DNA of 64,000 nucleotides from Methylocystis sp. L43 (GTDB lineage Bacteria > Pseudomonadota > Alphaproteobacteria > Rhizobiales > Beijerinckiaceae). The notes under the pieces are model-generated. The model saw only the letters and a list, made by a program, of their open reading frames with translations. It had not been told where the DNA came from and searched no databases. The position numbers and the translations under genes were made by a program. Positions 28,448 through 37,280 of the stretch are shown one piece after another (positions within the stretch are counted from its first letter, which is position 1; each line of letters begins with the position of its first letter). The stretch covers positions 62,001 through 126,000 of the forward strand of contig NZ_JADNRA010000031.1 of NCBI RefSeq assembly GCF_015709525.1. The letters run 5' to 3'.

Positions 28448-29857
28448 ATGAAACTGCCGAAAGAGTTGGGCCCGATTCACTTCGTCGGTATCGGCGGCAT
28501 TGGCATGTCTGGAATCGCCGAAGTGCTGCTCAATCTCGGCTACAAGGTGCAGGGATCCGACGCAGCCGAGAACGCCAACGTCAAGCGTCTCGTCGAAAAG
28601 GGCGCGACGATCAGCATCGGACATGACGCGAAAAACCTCGGCGAAGCCGCAGTGGTCGTCGTCTCGACCGCAATCAAGCGCGACAATCCCGAACTTGTCT
28701 TGGCGCGCGAAAAACGTCTGCCGGTCGTGCGTCGCGCCGAAATGCTGGCCGAGCTGATGCGCCTCAAGCAATGCGTCGCCATCGCCGGCACGCATGGCAA
28801 GACGACGACGACCTCGCTCGTTGCGACGCTGCTCGACGCCGGCGGCCTCGATCCGACCGTGATCAACGGCGGCATCATCAACGCCTATGGCACGAATGCG
28901 CGTCTTGGCGCCGGCGACTGGATGGTGGTGGAGGCCGACGAAAGCGACGGCACGTTTCTCAAACTGCCGGCGGACGTCGCCATCGTCACCAATATCGATC
29001 CCGAACATCTCGACCATTTCCATACATTCGACGCCATCAAGGAAGCCTTCCGCAACTTCGTCGAAAATATTCCCTTCTACGGCTTCGCGGTGATGTGCCT
29101 CGACCATCCGACGGTGCAGGAGCTTGTCGGCCGCATCGAGGACCGCCGCGTCATCACCTATGGCGAAAATCCGCAGGCCGACGTGCGGCTGCTCGACGTC
29201 GATCTTGAGGGCGGCGTGTCGAAGTTCAATGTGCTGCTGCGCGACCGCAAGACGTCGCAGGCGATCTATCTCGAAAATCTCGTCCTGCCGATGCCGGGCC
29301 ATCACAATGCGTTGAACGCGACGGCGGCGATCGCCGTCGCCAATCAGCTCGGCCTTTCGCCCGAACAAATCCGCAAGGCGCTTGCCGGCTTTGGCGGCGT
29401 GAAGCGGCGTTTCACCAAGACCGGCGAATGGAACGGCGTGCAGATTTTCGACGACTATGGCCATCACCCGGTCGAAATCGCCGCTGTGCTGCGCGCAGCG
29501 CGCGCCTCGACCAAGGGGAAAGTCGTCGCGCTGATGCAGCCGCATCGCTATTCGCGGCTGCAGTCGCTTTTTGATGCTTTCGCCACCTGCTTCAATGACG
29601 CCGACGTGGTCATCATCGCCGACGTCTACTCCGCAGGCGAGCAGCCGATACCGGGCGTCGATCGCGACGCGCTTGTGTCCGCCATCAAGGCGCATGGCCA
29701 TCGCCGCGCGATGGGGCTGCCCTCTCCCGAAGTGCTGGCGGCGATGGTTCGCGAGATCGTCGCGCCAGGCGATTATGTCGTGTGTCTTGGCGCCGGCAAT
29801 ATCACGCAATGGGCCTATGCGCTGCCGGAGCAGCTCGCGGCGGGGCAGAGTGGGTGA
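28448..29857 (+). CDS. murC: UDP-MurNAc--L-alanine ligase MurC
   Basis: A 469-residue ligase that starts the stem peptide. [23 protein letters not shown] is the N-terminal nucleotide loop, [15 protein letters not shown] the ATP loop, [31 protein letters not shown] and [19 protein letters not shown] are catalytic-domain blocks. It starts two bases after murG and ends just before a repeat-bearing gap and the toxin-antitoxin insertion. Confidence 0.97.
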   Translation: MKLPKELGPIHFVGIGGIGMSGIAEVLLNLGYKVQGSDAAENANVKRLVEKGATISIGHDAKNLGEAAVVVVSTAIKRDNPELVLAREKRLPVVRRAEMLAELMRLKQCVAIAGTHGKTTTTSLVATLLDAGGLDPTVINGGIINAYGTNARLGAGDWMVVEADESDGTFLKLPADVAIVTNIDPEHLDHFHTFDAIKEAFRNFVENIPFYGFAVMCLDHPTVQELVGRIEDRRVITYGENPQADVRLLDVDLEGGVSKFNVLLRDRKTSQAIYLENLVLPMPGHHNALNATAAIAVANQLGLSPEQIRKALAGFGGVKRRFTKTGEWNGVQIFDDYGHHPVEIAAVLRAARASTKGKVVALMQPHRYSRLQSLFDAFATCFNDADVVIIADVYSAGEQPIPGVDRDALVSAIKAHGHRRAMGLPSPEVLAAMVREIVAPGDYVVCLGAGNITQWAYALPEQLAAGQSG

Positions 29858-29869
29858 ATTTGCTCTGTC

Positions 29870-29985
29870 CCCTCCCTGTCCCTCCCCTGCTAAAGCGGGA
29901 GAGGGGACCCTAACGAGCGGCGTTCGCGCGGCTTGGATGAAACGCGAGGACCGCTACGCCTCCCGCGAAGCGGGGGAGGGTTGGA
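29870..29985. repeat. Two REP-like GC palindromes after murC
   Basis: An imperfect inverted repeat built on CCCTCCCCTGCT/AGCGGGAGAGGGG covers about 29876-29906. A second, CCTCCCGC-GAA-GCGGGGGAGG, lies at 29959-29979. Both have the CTCCCGC-spacer-GCGGGAG form seen in dispersed extragenic palindromes of many Hyphomicrobiales. They sit in the only long gap in the mur block, directly before the toxin-antitoxin module. Whether copies occur elsewhere cannot be judged from this window. Confidence 0.55.
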
Positions 29986-30031
29986 CGCTTCGCAGCTTGT
30001 GACGAAGTGAAGTGAATTTATGTGGCGTGAT

Positions 30032-30059
30032 TTGACTTCCGCAGGATTGTTACTACAAT
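30032..30059 (+). promoter_or_regulatory. Sigma70-type promoter of the RHH/PIN module
   Basis: A -35 TTGACT (30032-30037) and a -10 TACAAT (30054-30059) are separated by 16 bases. This is the best consensus promoter in the dcw region and gives the module its own transcription start near 30066. Little room for a ribosome-binding site remains before ATG 30090 and none is obvious. Confidence 0.65.
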
Positions 30060-30077
30060 TGACTACATCGTAGTCAA
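30059..30077. promoter_or_regulatory. Inverted-repeat operator of the RHH/PIN module
   Basis: A perfect 8-bp inverted repeat, TTGACTAC-ATC-GTAGTCAA, starts at the last base of the -10 box and covers the expected transcription start. It is 12 bases before the antitoxin ATG, so it is very likely the autoregulatory site of the ribbon-helix-helix antitoxin. Confidence 0.7.
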
Positions 30078-30089
30078 CCTATCTGCATC

Positions 30090-30368
30090 ATGAAATCTGC
30101 ATCCGCGCCGACATCCGTTCGTCTGACCGACGAAACGCGCAAAATCCTCGACGAGGCGGCGCGGCGCACGCGCCGCTCGCGTTCTTATCTCGTGGAGGAA
30201 ACGCTGAAGCAGTTTCTTCCGCGCATCGTGCAGAAGGAAACCCAGCCTTCGCCGCAAGAGCGCATTCGTCGCCTGAAGGAGCTGGAGGGCATCGGTTACC
30301 GGCTTGTCGGACCGCAATCCGTTGAGGAGATCGACGCACGCATCCGTGAATTCCGTGGCGATGAATGA
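30090..30368 (+). CDS. Ribbon-helix-helix antitoxin
   Basis: A 92-residue protein. The N-terminal RHH DNA-binding fold reads TSVRLTDETRKILDEAARRTRRSRSYLVEETLKQFL. The remaining helical part (SPQERIRRLKELEGIGYRLVGPQSVEEIDARIREFRGDE) would wrap the toxin. It overlaps the PIN gene by eight bases, giving the usual antitoxin-first order. As a type II antitoxin it should neutralise the ribonuclease and repress the operon through the palindrome at 30059-30077. Identification rests on fold signature, size and neighbour. Confidence 0.83.
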   Translation: MKSASAPTSVRLTDETRKILDEAARRTRRSRSYLVEETLKQFLPRIVQKETQPSPQERIRRLKELEGIGYRLVGPQSVEEIDARIREFRGDE

Positions 30369-30798
30369 GTCGCTTCCGCTCGAAGGCAGGCGGGCCTATT
30401 TCGACTCAAACTCGGTCATCTATTTTATCGAAGCGAACCCGGCGTATTATTCGAAAATATCCAGCCTCTGGTATGCCCTCATCGAACAAAATACGAGCTT
30501 TGTCACCAGTGAAGTCTGCGTTGCGGAATGCTTCTACGGCGCCTTCAGACGTCAGAGTCAGGTGCTCGAAAGCGGCTACGACCGCCTGTTCTTTGAGGAG
30601 AGGACCTTCGACATTCGGCCCGTGGACCTCGATACTCTCATTGGGGCGGCGCGCCTCGGGGCCGATCTCGGCCTAAGACTGATAGACGCAGTGCATTTTC
30701 GAACGGCGTTGGCCGCGCAATGCGATATCTTCGTCACGAACGATCGCCGCTTCCGCTCGGGTCATGGCGTGCGCGTCGTCCAAATCGCCGACCTATGA
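30361..30798 (+). CDS. PIN-domain ribonuclease toxin (VapC-like)
   Basis: A 145-residue PIN protein. Acidic metal-binding residues are in place: D in AYFDSNSVIYFIE, E in VCVAECFYG, D in LRLIDAVHFRTAL and D in IFVTNDRRFRSG. Such toxins cut specific RNAs, often tRNA or 23S rRNA. The target here is unknown. It overlaps the antitoxin gene and ends 29 bases before murB, so the pair interrupts the murC-murB junction of the dcw cluster. Confidence 0.85.
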   Translation: MNESLPLEGRRAYFDSNSVIYFIEANPAYYSKISSLWYALIEQNTSFVTSEVCVAECFYGAFRRQSQVLESGYDRLFFEERTFDIRPVDLDTLIGAARLGADLGLRLIDAVHFRTALAAQCDIFVTNDRRFRSGHGVRVVQIADL

Positions 30799-30827
30799 TG
30801 TAGCGTCGATCTAGCCGAAAGCCGCAG

Positions 30828-31748
30828 ATGAGCTTCCCCGACATTTCCGCAGACATACTCTCCGCGATGCCGCAATTGCGCGGGCGCATCACGGCGAATG
30901 AGCCGCTCGCGCCTTACACCTGGTTTCGCGTCGGCGGCCCGGCGCAGATCCTGTTCATGCCGGCCGACGAAGCCGATCTCGCCTATTTCCTCGCGCGATT
31001 GCCGCGAGAGATTGCCGTGACCGTCGTCGGCCTTGGCTCCAATCTGATCGTGCGCGACGGCGGCGTCGAAGGCGTCATCATACGGCTTTCGGCCAAGGGC
31101 TTCGGCGAGATCATCGTCGAAGACGGCTGCAGGCTGCGCGTGGGCGCCGCGGTTCCCGACGTGAAGGCGGCGCGCGCAGCGGCGGAAGCGGGAATTGACG
31201 GCCTGGCGTTCTATCGCGGCATTCCCGGCGCGATCGGCGGGGCGCTGCGCATGAACGCCGGCGCGCATGGCGGCGAAACAAAGGACGCGCTGATCGAAGC
31301 GCGCGGCGTCGACCGCGCCGGCGACATCCGCGTCTTTGGCGTCGCCGATATGGGCTACGCCTATCGCCATTGTTCCGCCCCCGACGATGTGATCTTCACG
31401 CAGGCGCTTTACCAGGGACGGCCCGGCGATCCGGCGACGATCATCGCCGAGATGGATCGCATCACCGCGGCGCGGGAGTCCTCGCAGCCGATCAAGGAAA
31501 AGACCGGCGGCTCGACCTTCAAAAATCCTGACGGCGAAAAGGCGTGGCGGTTGATTGACGCGGCCGGCTGTCGCGGACTCATCGTCGGCGACGCGCAGGT
31601 CAGCGAGATGCACTGCAATTTCCTCATCAATCGCGGCCGTGCGAACGCCGCCGACATCGAGGCGCTTGGCGAAGAGGTGCGCCGGCGCGTGCGCGAGACG
31701 AGCGGCGTCGAACTACATTGGGAGATCAAGCGCATCGGCGTCGCTTGA
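30828..31748 (+). CDS. murB: UDP-N-acetylenolpyruvoylglucosamine reductase MurB
   Basis: A 306-residue FAD enzyme that makes UDP-MurNAc. [16 protein letters not shown] and [22 protein letters not shown] bind [23 protein letters not shown] and [24 protein letters not shown] carry the catalytic Ser/Glu environment of the type I enzyme. It is 29 bases after the PIN toxin gene. It is the first mur gene after the insertion and may be read from the toxin-antitoxin promoter as well as from upstream. Confidence 0.96.
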   Translation: MSFPDISADILSAMPQLRGRITANEPLAPYTWFRVGGPAQILFMPADEADLAYFLARLPREIAVTVVGLGSNLIVRDGGVEGVIIRLSAKGFGEIIVEDGCRLRVGAAVPDVKAARAAAEAGIDGLAFYRGIPGAIGGALRMNAGAHGGETKDALIEARGVDRAGDIRVFGVADMGYAYRHCSAPDDVIFTQALYQGRPGDPATIIAEMDRITAARESSQPIKEKTGGSTFKNPDGEKAWRLIDAAGCRGLIVGDAQVSEMHCNFLINRGRANAADIEALGEEVRRRVRETSGVELHWEIKRIGVA

Positions 31749-31753
31749 GATGA

Positions 31754-32032
31754 ATGGCGCGAGAAGATTGCGTCGTCGCTGCTGAGATCTTAGCGTGGAC
31801 GCTTGAGGAGATTCCCGCCGTGCCGCCTCGAATAAAATCGCACCGTTCCTCGGACGCCGCTGAAACGGCGGCCACGTCGAAAAGCGGCGACGAGCAGGGA
31901 CCGAAGAAGAGTCCTTCGGTCGAAGATCGAGTTTTGCGAGCGTCAGGCGCGTTAAGCGACTCGCTCTGTCCTTTCGCCACATTCACCGAATGGGCTTCGG
32001 AAGCCGACGAAGCCGCCTATTCGGATCTCTAG
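31754..32032 (+). CDS. Hypothetical 92-residue protein between murB and ddl
   Basis: I do not recognise a family. The protein has an acidic N-terminal helix (REDCVVAAEILAWTLEEI), a Ser/Pro/Lys-rich middle, and a distinctive acidic tail, FATFTEWASEADEAAYSDL, resembling the C-terminal tails of some small antitoxins and other small proteins. It starts five bases after murB and ends 25 bases before ddl, so it reads as part of the operon. Codon use is less GC-biased than its neighbours. Open frames also exist on the other strand. Real gene likely but not proven. Confidence 0.5.
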   Translation: MAREDCVVAAEILAWTLEEIPAVPPRIKSHRSSDAAETAATSKSGDEQGPKKSPSVEDRVLRASGALSDSLCPFATFTEWASEADEAAYSDL

Positions 32033-32057
32033 TTGGCATTTTTCAAGTCGAGAGCAC

Positions 32058-32981
32058 ATGACCAAGCACGTCGCCGTTCTGATGGGCGGACTCTCCGCCG
32101 AACGCGAAATTTCCCTGCGCTCGGGCGAGGCCTGCGCGAAAGCCCTCGAAGAGCAGGGATTTCAAGTGTCCCGCGTCGATGCGGGGCATGACGTCGCGAA
32201 TGTTCTTGCGGCGCTTAAACCCGATGTCGCCTTCAACGCGCTCCATGGCAAGTTTGGCGAGGACGGCTGCATTCAGGGCGCGCTGGAGCTTCTGCGCATC
32301 CCCTATACGCATTCGGGCGTGCTCGCCTCTTCGGTGGCGATGAAAAAGGATATCGCGAAGACGGTGATGGCGGCGGCCGGCGTTCCGACGCCAAAAGGGC
32401 GCGTTCTGCACAGGCTCGACGCCGCCAAAGCGCACGCGCTGCCCCTTCCTTATGTCCTCAAGCCCGTCTCCGAAGGCTCCTCCTTCGGCGTCTTCATCGT
32501 CAGCGAGGGCCAAGAGCATCCCCCGCAGGAATTATGGCGTGAGGATTGGACTCATGGCGACATGATGCTCGCGGAGCAGTTCATCGCCGGGCGCGAACTC
32601 ACATGCGCCGTCATGAACGACAAGGCGCTTGACGTGATCGAAATTCTCGCGGCCGACGGCGGCTGGTACGATTATCACGCCAAATACGCCAAGGGCGGCT
32701 CGAAACACGTCCTTCCGGCAAATCTTAAACCGAATATTTACCAAGAGGTCCAACATTTGGCCCTTGAGGCTCATCGAGCTCTCGGCTGTCGCGGCGTAAG
32801 CCGCGCGGACTTCCGATACGACGACCGCCCCGGAGGTACGGGCGAGCTCGTCGTGTTGGAGGTGAACACGCAGCCGGGAATGACGGAGACCTCGCTCGTG
32901 CCAGAAATGGCGGCATACGCAGGTTTTTCATTCGGCGAGTTGGTCAGATGGATGGTGGAAGACGCATCCTGCGATCGTTGA
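32058..32981 (+). CDS. ddl: D-alanine--D-alanine ligase
   Basis: A 307-residue ATP-grasp ligase. HVAVLMGGLSAEREISLRSG is the N-terminal Ddl signature. HGKFGEDGCIQGALELLRIPYTHSGVLASSVAMKKD, LPYVLKPVSEGSSFGVFIV, ELTCAVMNDKALDVIEI and VLEVNTQPGMTETSLVPEMA complete the substrate and Mg-ATP sites. It ends inside the ftsQ coding region (34-base overlap). Confidence 0.96.
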   Translation: MTKHVAVLMGGLSAEREISLRSGEACAKALEEQGFQVSRVDAGHDVANVLAALKPDVAFNALHGKFGEDGCIQGALELLRIPYTHSGVLASSVAMKKDIAKTVMAAAGVPTPKGRVLHRLDAAKAHALPLPYVLKPVSEGSSFGVFIVSEGQEHPPQELWREDWTHGDMMLAEQFIAGRELTCAVMNDKALDVIEILAADGGWYDYHAKYAKGGSKHVLPANLKPNIYQEVQHLALEAHRALGCRGVSRADFRYDDRPGGTGELVVLEVNTQPGMTETSLVPEMAAYAGFSFGELVRWMVEDASCDR

Positions 32982-33964
32982 GAGAGTCATTTTCGGCTCG
33001 GCATTCGCTCGTCCCCATCGTTCCCGGAGAAGCCCCATACGCCTTGGCGGCGGCGGCCGTTGCATCCGTCCCGTCGGCGCCCGTTCCCGCCGCCGCTGCG
33101 GCGATCGCCCCACGCGCGTCGGCGCGAAGAACCCGCGGCGAACGTTTCCTTTCGCGCCTCGCCTTGCTGGGCCGCCCCGGCGTCGGCGCACTGGCGACGC
33201 TCGCGCTCTTCGCCGCCGTCGGCGCGGCAGGATTCGTCGAGAACGGCGGCTACGCCGCGCTCGTCGCAAGTGAGGGCGAGCTCTACGACATCGCGGCGCG
33301 TGTCGCCGGATTTCCGATTTCCGCCGTCACCATCACCGGTCAATCGCGTTTGACCGAACGCGAACTTCTCGAGGCCGCAGGCGTCGGTCCACGAAACTCC
33401 TTGCCCTTTCTCGATGCCACGGCGGTGCGCGACCGGTTGATGCAGGTCCCCCTCGTCAAATCTGCGCGGGTGATGAAGCTCTACCCCGATCGCCTGGTCG
33501 TCGCGATCGAAGAGCGGCAGCCAAGCGCCTTGTGGCAGCGCGACGGACGCGTCGCCGTCATTTCCGAAGACGGCGTGCCGATCGATGAGTTGCGCGACCA
33601 GCGCTATCTCGGTCTGCCGTTTGTCGTCGGCGAGGGCGCGCAGAAGCGGCTGCTCGAATTTCTCATGCTGATGACGAAGGCCGGCGACCTTGCGCATCGG
33701 ATCAAGGCCGGCGTGCTCGTCGCAGGACGCCGCTGGAACTTCGAGGTGACGAATGGCGTCACGGTGAAACTGCCGGAAGTTGATCCATCCGGCGCGCTGG
33801 AGACGCTCGCGCGGCTGCAGCGAGAGGCGCGGATCCTCGACAAGGACGTGATGTTTATCGATTTGCGCATTCCCGACCGCGTCAGCGTCAGGCTGACGGA
33901 AGAGGCCGCTGCGGCGCGCGAAGCGCAGCTTGCGCCGCGCAAGTCGACCAAGAGTGGTGGTTAG
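32948..33964 (+). CDS. ftsQ: Cell division protein FtsQ
   Basis: A 338-residue bitopic protein. A long Ala/Pro/Arg-rich cytoplasmic tail comes first (about residues 1-75), then a membrane helix (GALATLALFAAVGAAGF), a POTRA domain (FPISAVTITGQSRLTERELLEAAGV) and the beta domain (VKSARVMKLYPDRLVVAIEERQPSALWQRDGRVAVISEDGVPID). The start at 32948 overlaps ddl by 34 bases. Position between ddl and ftsA confirms the call. Confidence 0.95.
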   Translation: MDGGRRILRSLRESFSARHSLVPIVPGEAPYALAAAAVASVPSAPVPAAAAAIAPRASARRTRGERFLSRLALLGRPGVGALATLALFAAVGAAGFVENGGYAALVASEGELYDIAARVAGFPISAVTITGQSRLTERELLEAAGVGPRNSLPFLDATAVRDRLMQVPLVKSARVMKLYPDRLVVAIEERQPSALWQRDGRVAVISEDGVPIDELRDQRYLGLPFVVGEGAQKRLLEFLMLMTKAGDLAHRIKAGVLVAGRRWNFEVTNGVTVKLPEVDPSGALETLARLQREARILDKDVMFIDLRIPDRVSVRLTEEAAAAREAQLAPRKSTKSGG

Positions 33965-33968
33965 CTGC

Positions 33969-35279
33969 ATGATTTCCCCTGGTGTCCCACCGCGCATGAA
34001 GCCGCTCTCGCCGCGTCGCTCGGCGACTTTCGCGGCGCTTGACGTCGGCACGTCGAAGATCGCCTGCCTGATCGCGCGGCTGACACCGCTTGGCGCGGTC
34101 GCGCCCGGCGATTGGCGCACACATCGCGTGCGTATCGTCGGCATTGGCCATCAGCGCTCTCTGGGCGTGAAGAACGGCCTCGTGGTCGACATGGACGCCG
34201 CCGACGCCGCGATCCGGCAAACCGTGGACGCCGCCGAGCGCATGGCGGGCATGCAGGTCGAGCGCGTCCTTGTCACGGCGTCGGGCGGCCGACTGTCCTC
34301 GCAGCATTTTCAGGCGAAACGCGTCATCGGCGGCCGCGAAGTCGCCGAACATGATATTCATCGGGTTCTCGAGGCTTCGGCCGCACATCATCTCAATCGC
34401 GGCCGCATCGCCGTGCATTCGCTGCCGACGGGCTTTTCGCTCGACGGCGTGTCCGGCATCCGAGAGCCTAAAGACATGATCGGCGAAGAACTCGCGGTCG
34501 ATCTCCACGTCGCGACCTGCGATCAGGCCGCCGCCCGCAATCTTCTCGTCGCCGTCGAGCGCAGCCATCTCAGCGTCGAAGCCATGGCCGCCGCGCCTTA
34601 TGTCGCCGGGCTCTCCACGCTCGAGCCGGACGAGGCCGAGATGGGCGTCGTGGTCATCGACATGGGCGCTGGATCAACGTCGGTCGCCGTCTTCGCCAGG
34701 GGCGAGATGATTCACCTTGACGCCGTCACGCTTGGCGGCGCCCACGTCACGATGGACATCGCGCGCGGACTCGACGCGCGGCTCTCCGACGCGGAGCGGC
34801 TGAAGACCTTTCACGGCTCCGCGATCGCATCGACCTCGGACGAGCGCGAAACCATTTCCTTCGATCACGTCGGCGAGAGCGATCACAAGGCGCATGCGCC
34901 TAAATCGCATCTCGTGCGCATCATTCGCCCGCGAATCGAGGAAACGCTGGAGTTCCTGCGCGACCGCTTGGCCAAGGCCGGTCATCCCAGCGGTCCTGGC
35001 CGTCGCATCGTGCTGACGGGCGGCGCGAGCCAGCTCACAGGCGTCGCCGAAGCGGCGCGGCGGATTCTTGGCGGCCAGGTTCGGGTCGGACGTCCGATCG
35101 GCGTCGAAGGCTTGCCGGACTCGTCGAAGAGCCCCGCCTTCGCTGCCGCGGTCGGGCTGCTCGTCTATCCGCAAGTCGCCGCGCATGAATATTTCGAGCC
35201 GCGCCGGATCGAGCGCGCGGCGACGGGAACTGACGGATACATCTCGCGCGTAGGGAGATGGTTAAGAGAAAGCTTCTAG
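33969..35279 (+). CDS. ftsA: Cell division protein FtsA
   Basis: A 436-residue actin-like protein tethering FtsZ to the membrane. Nucleotide-fold blocks are FAALDVGTSKIACLIARL (phosphate 1), VVIDMGAGSTSVAVFARGEMIHLDAVTLGGAHVTMDIARGL (phosphate 2) and RIVLTGGASQLTGVAEAARRIL (adenosine). The C-terminus ends with GRWLRESF, an amphipathic membrane-targeting helix. Alternative start: ATG 33996. I use 33969, four bases after the ftsQ stop. Confidence 0.96.
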   Translation: MISPGVPPRMKPLSPRRSATFAALDVGTSKIACLIARLTPLGAVAPGDWRTHRVRIVGIGHQRSLGVKNGLVVDMDAADAAIRQTVDAAERMAGMQVERVLVTASGGRLSSQHFQAKRVIGGREVAEHDIHRVLEASAAHHLNRGRIAVHSLPTGFSLDGVSGIREPKDMIGEELAVDLHVATCDQAAARNLLVAVERSHLSVEAMAAAPYVAGLSTLEPDEAEMGVVVIDMGAGSTSVAVFARGEMIHLDAVTLGGAHVTMDIARGLDARLSDAERLKTFHGSAIASTSDERETISFDHVGESDHKAHAPKSHLVRIIRPRIEETLEFLRDRLAKAGHPSGPGRRIVLTGGASQLTGVAEAARRILGGQVRVGRPIGVEGLPDSSKSPAFAAAVGLLVYPQVAAHEYFEPRRIERAATGTDGYISRVGRWLRESF

Positions 35280-35426
35280 TATCGCGTGAAAGTGATTCTT
35301 TCGACCCGGCGCTCCTTTCGACGCGCCGAGCATGATTGCCAAGGACGACGCGTTCGGCGACCGGGCGTCCAAGGGCGAAGGACAACGGGCGCCGAGTTGT
35401 GAACGCATTGGTGAGAGGCCTGGCAG

Positions 35427-37061
35427 ATGACGATCAACCTTAAAGCTCCCGAACTCAGGGAATTGAAGCCCCGCATCATGGTTTGCGGCGTCGGTGGCGG
35501 CGGCTGCAACGCCGTCAACAATATGATCACCTCCGGTCTGTCCGGCGTCGATTTCCTTGTCGCCAATACTGACGCCCAGGCGCTCGCGTCGTCGCAGGCG
35601 GAGCGAATCATTCAAATGGGCCTGCAGGTGACGGAAGGACTGGGCGCCGGCGCTCAGCCGGAAGTCGGCCGGGCCGCCGCGGAGGAAGCGCGCGAAGAAA
35701 TTCGCGAGCATCTCTCCGGCGCGCATATGTGCTTCGTCACCGCCGGCATGGGCGGCGGCACCGGCACGGGCGCTGCGCCGGTGATCGCGCAGATCGCCCG
35801 CGAAATGGGCATCCTCACCGTCGGCGTCGTCACCAAGCCGTTCCATTTCGAAGGTCAGCGTCGCCTGCGCATCGCCGAATCGGGCATCTCCGAACTGCAA
35901 AAATGCGTCGATACGCTGATCGTCATCCCGAATCAGAATCTCTTCCGCATCGCCACGGAGAAAACGACCTTCGCCGACGCCTTCGCCATGGCCGACCAGG
36001 TTCTCTATTCGGGAGTCGCGTCGGTCACGGATTTGATGGTCAAGGAAGGCCTCATCAATCTCGACTTTGCCGATGTTCGCTCGATCATGCGCGGCATGGG
36101 CAAGGCGATGATGGGCACCGGCGAAGCGACGGGCGAGAATCGCGCCAATCTCGCCGCGGAAGCCGCGATCGCCAATCCGCTGCTCGACGAAGTGTCGATG
36201 AAGGGCGCGCGCGGCCTGCTGATCTCGATCACCGGCGGCCACGATCTGACCCTCTACGAAGTCGACGAGGCCGCGAGCCGTATTCGCCAGGAGGTCGACG
36301 AGGACGCCAACATCATTCTGGGCGCGACATTCGATTCGTCGCTTGAAGGCGTGGTGCGCGTCTCCGTCGTCGCGACGGGCATCGACCTGACCGCCATCAC
36401 GGCCGATGATCCCACGAGCGAATCGCGTCTCGCCGAGGCCGCCGAGCGCCTGCGCGCCCAGTTGCAGCAGGCGCGCGCCCCGCAGGCGCCGGCCGTCGAG
36501 TCCGCGCCGGTCCTGCGTCATCGCGAAGAGCCGCAGGCTGCAGCCGGCTATTATTCGGAGCAGGCGCCGGCGCATGGCGTCTACCTCGAGCCGGCGCCGC
36601 CGCGTCTCGCCTATGGCGAGCCGAGGTTCGAAGCCGAGCGCCACGAAGCGCCGGCCGGCGCCTATGTGCCCCCGGCTCCGGAGCAGCCGCGCGCGCCGCG
36701 CATGCCTCAGATCGAGGATTTTCCCCAGCCCATCCAGGAACAGCTGCGTCAGCAGATGGGCGCTGGCGATCCTCGTCGCAAATCGATTTTCGAGCGGCTC
36801 GCCTCCTTTGGAGCGAGCCGTCAGGAAGATTCGATGCATGGCGCGCCTGCGGCGCCGACCCCGCGCCCGCAAATGGCTCCCCCAGGCCAGCCCTCCGCGA
36901 CGCATGCCGAATATGGCAAGCGGCCGGCGGCGCCGGCGCCGGTCGTTCCCGGCGGACATGCCGCGCTCGATCCGCACGGTCGTCGCGCCCTGCAGCCGCG
37001 CCCGTCGGAGGAGGATCATCTGGAGATCCCGGCTTTCCTGCGCCGGCAGGCCAACCACTGA
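35427..37061 (+). CDS. ftsZ: Cell division GTPase FtsZ with long linker
   Basis: A 544-residue tubulin homologue forming the Z ring. The GTPase core (about residues 1-320) shows [21 protein letters not shown], the tubulin signature [18 protein letters not shown] and the T7 loop [12 protein letters not shown]. An unusually long Ala/Pro/Gln-rich linker of about 200 residues follows, typical of alphaproteobacterial FtsZ. It then ends in the conserved tail peptide [11 protein letters not shown] that binds FtsA and other partners. A 147-base spacer separates it from ftsA, and a strong terminator follows. Confidence 0.98.
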   Translation: MTINLKAPELRELKPRIMVCGVGGGGCNAVNNMITSGLSGVDFLVANTDAQALASSQAERIIQMGLQVTEGLGAGAQPEVGRAAAEEAREEIREHLSGAHMCFVTAGMGGGTGTGAAPVIAQIAREMGILTVGVVTKPFHFEGQRRLRIAESGISELQKCVDTLIVIPNQNLFRIATEKTTFADAFAMADQVLYSGVASVTDLMVKEGLINLDFADVRSIMRGMGKAMMGTGEATGENRANLAAEAAIANPLLDEVSMKGARGLLISITGGHDLTLYEVDEAASRIRQEVDEDANIILGATFDSSLEGVVRVSVVATGIDLTAITADDPTSESRLAEAAERLRAQLQQARAPQAPAVESAPVLRHREEPQAAAGYYSEQAPAHGVYLEPAPPRLAYGEPRFEAERHEAPAGAYVPPAPEQPRAPRMPQIEDFPQPIQEQLRQQMGAGDPRRKSIFERLASFGASRQEDSMHGAPAAPTPRPQMAPPGQPSATHAEYGKRPAAPAPVVPGGHAALDPHGRRALQPRPSEEDHLEIPAFLRRQANH

Positions 37062-37078
37062 AACTCTCGAAAATCGGC

Positions 37079-37105
37079 AAAAGGCCCGCCTCGCGCGGGC
37101 CTTTT
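37079..37105 (+). terminator. Rho-independent terminator after ftsZ
   Basis: AAAAGGCCCGC (37079-37089) pairs with GCGGGCCTTTT (37095-37105) around CTCGC. The T-run is four bases, interrupted, then continues as CGTTTT. It ends the long rsmH-ftsZ transcription unit and isolates lpxC. Confidence 0.88.
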
Positions 37106-37280
37106 CGTTTTGGCCGCCGGGTTTGTAACAAATTGTAAGAAAGCGTGACTGGAGCGTCGGCGCCCGGATTTGCTATCGTTCGTCCGGGCTTTAGGGGAGG
37201 GTTGCGCCATTCGTTCGGATTCACGCCGACCTGCGTTGCGCGCGCGCCGCGCTGCGCGTCCCGGAAGCTTGGCCGCGCCA

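Noticed and set aside
28442-29809. 455-codon open frame antisense to murC
   Set aside because: Shadow of the murC reading frame. No ribosome-binding site or recognisable motif.
35262-37058. 598-codon open frame antisense to ftsZ
   Set aside because: Low-complexity, Arg/Gly/Asp-rich product without domain resemblance. ftsZ on the plus strand is certain.
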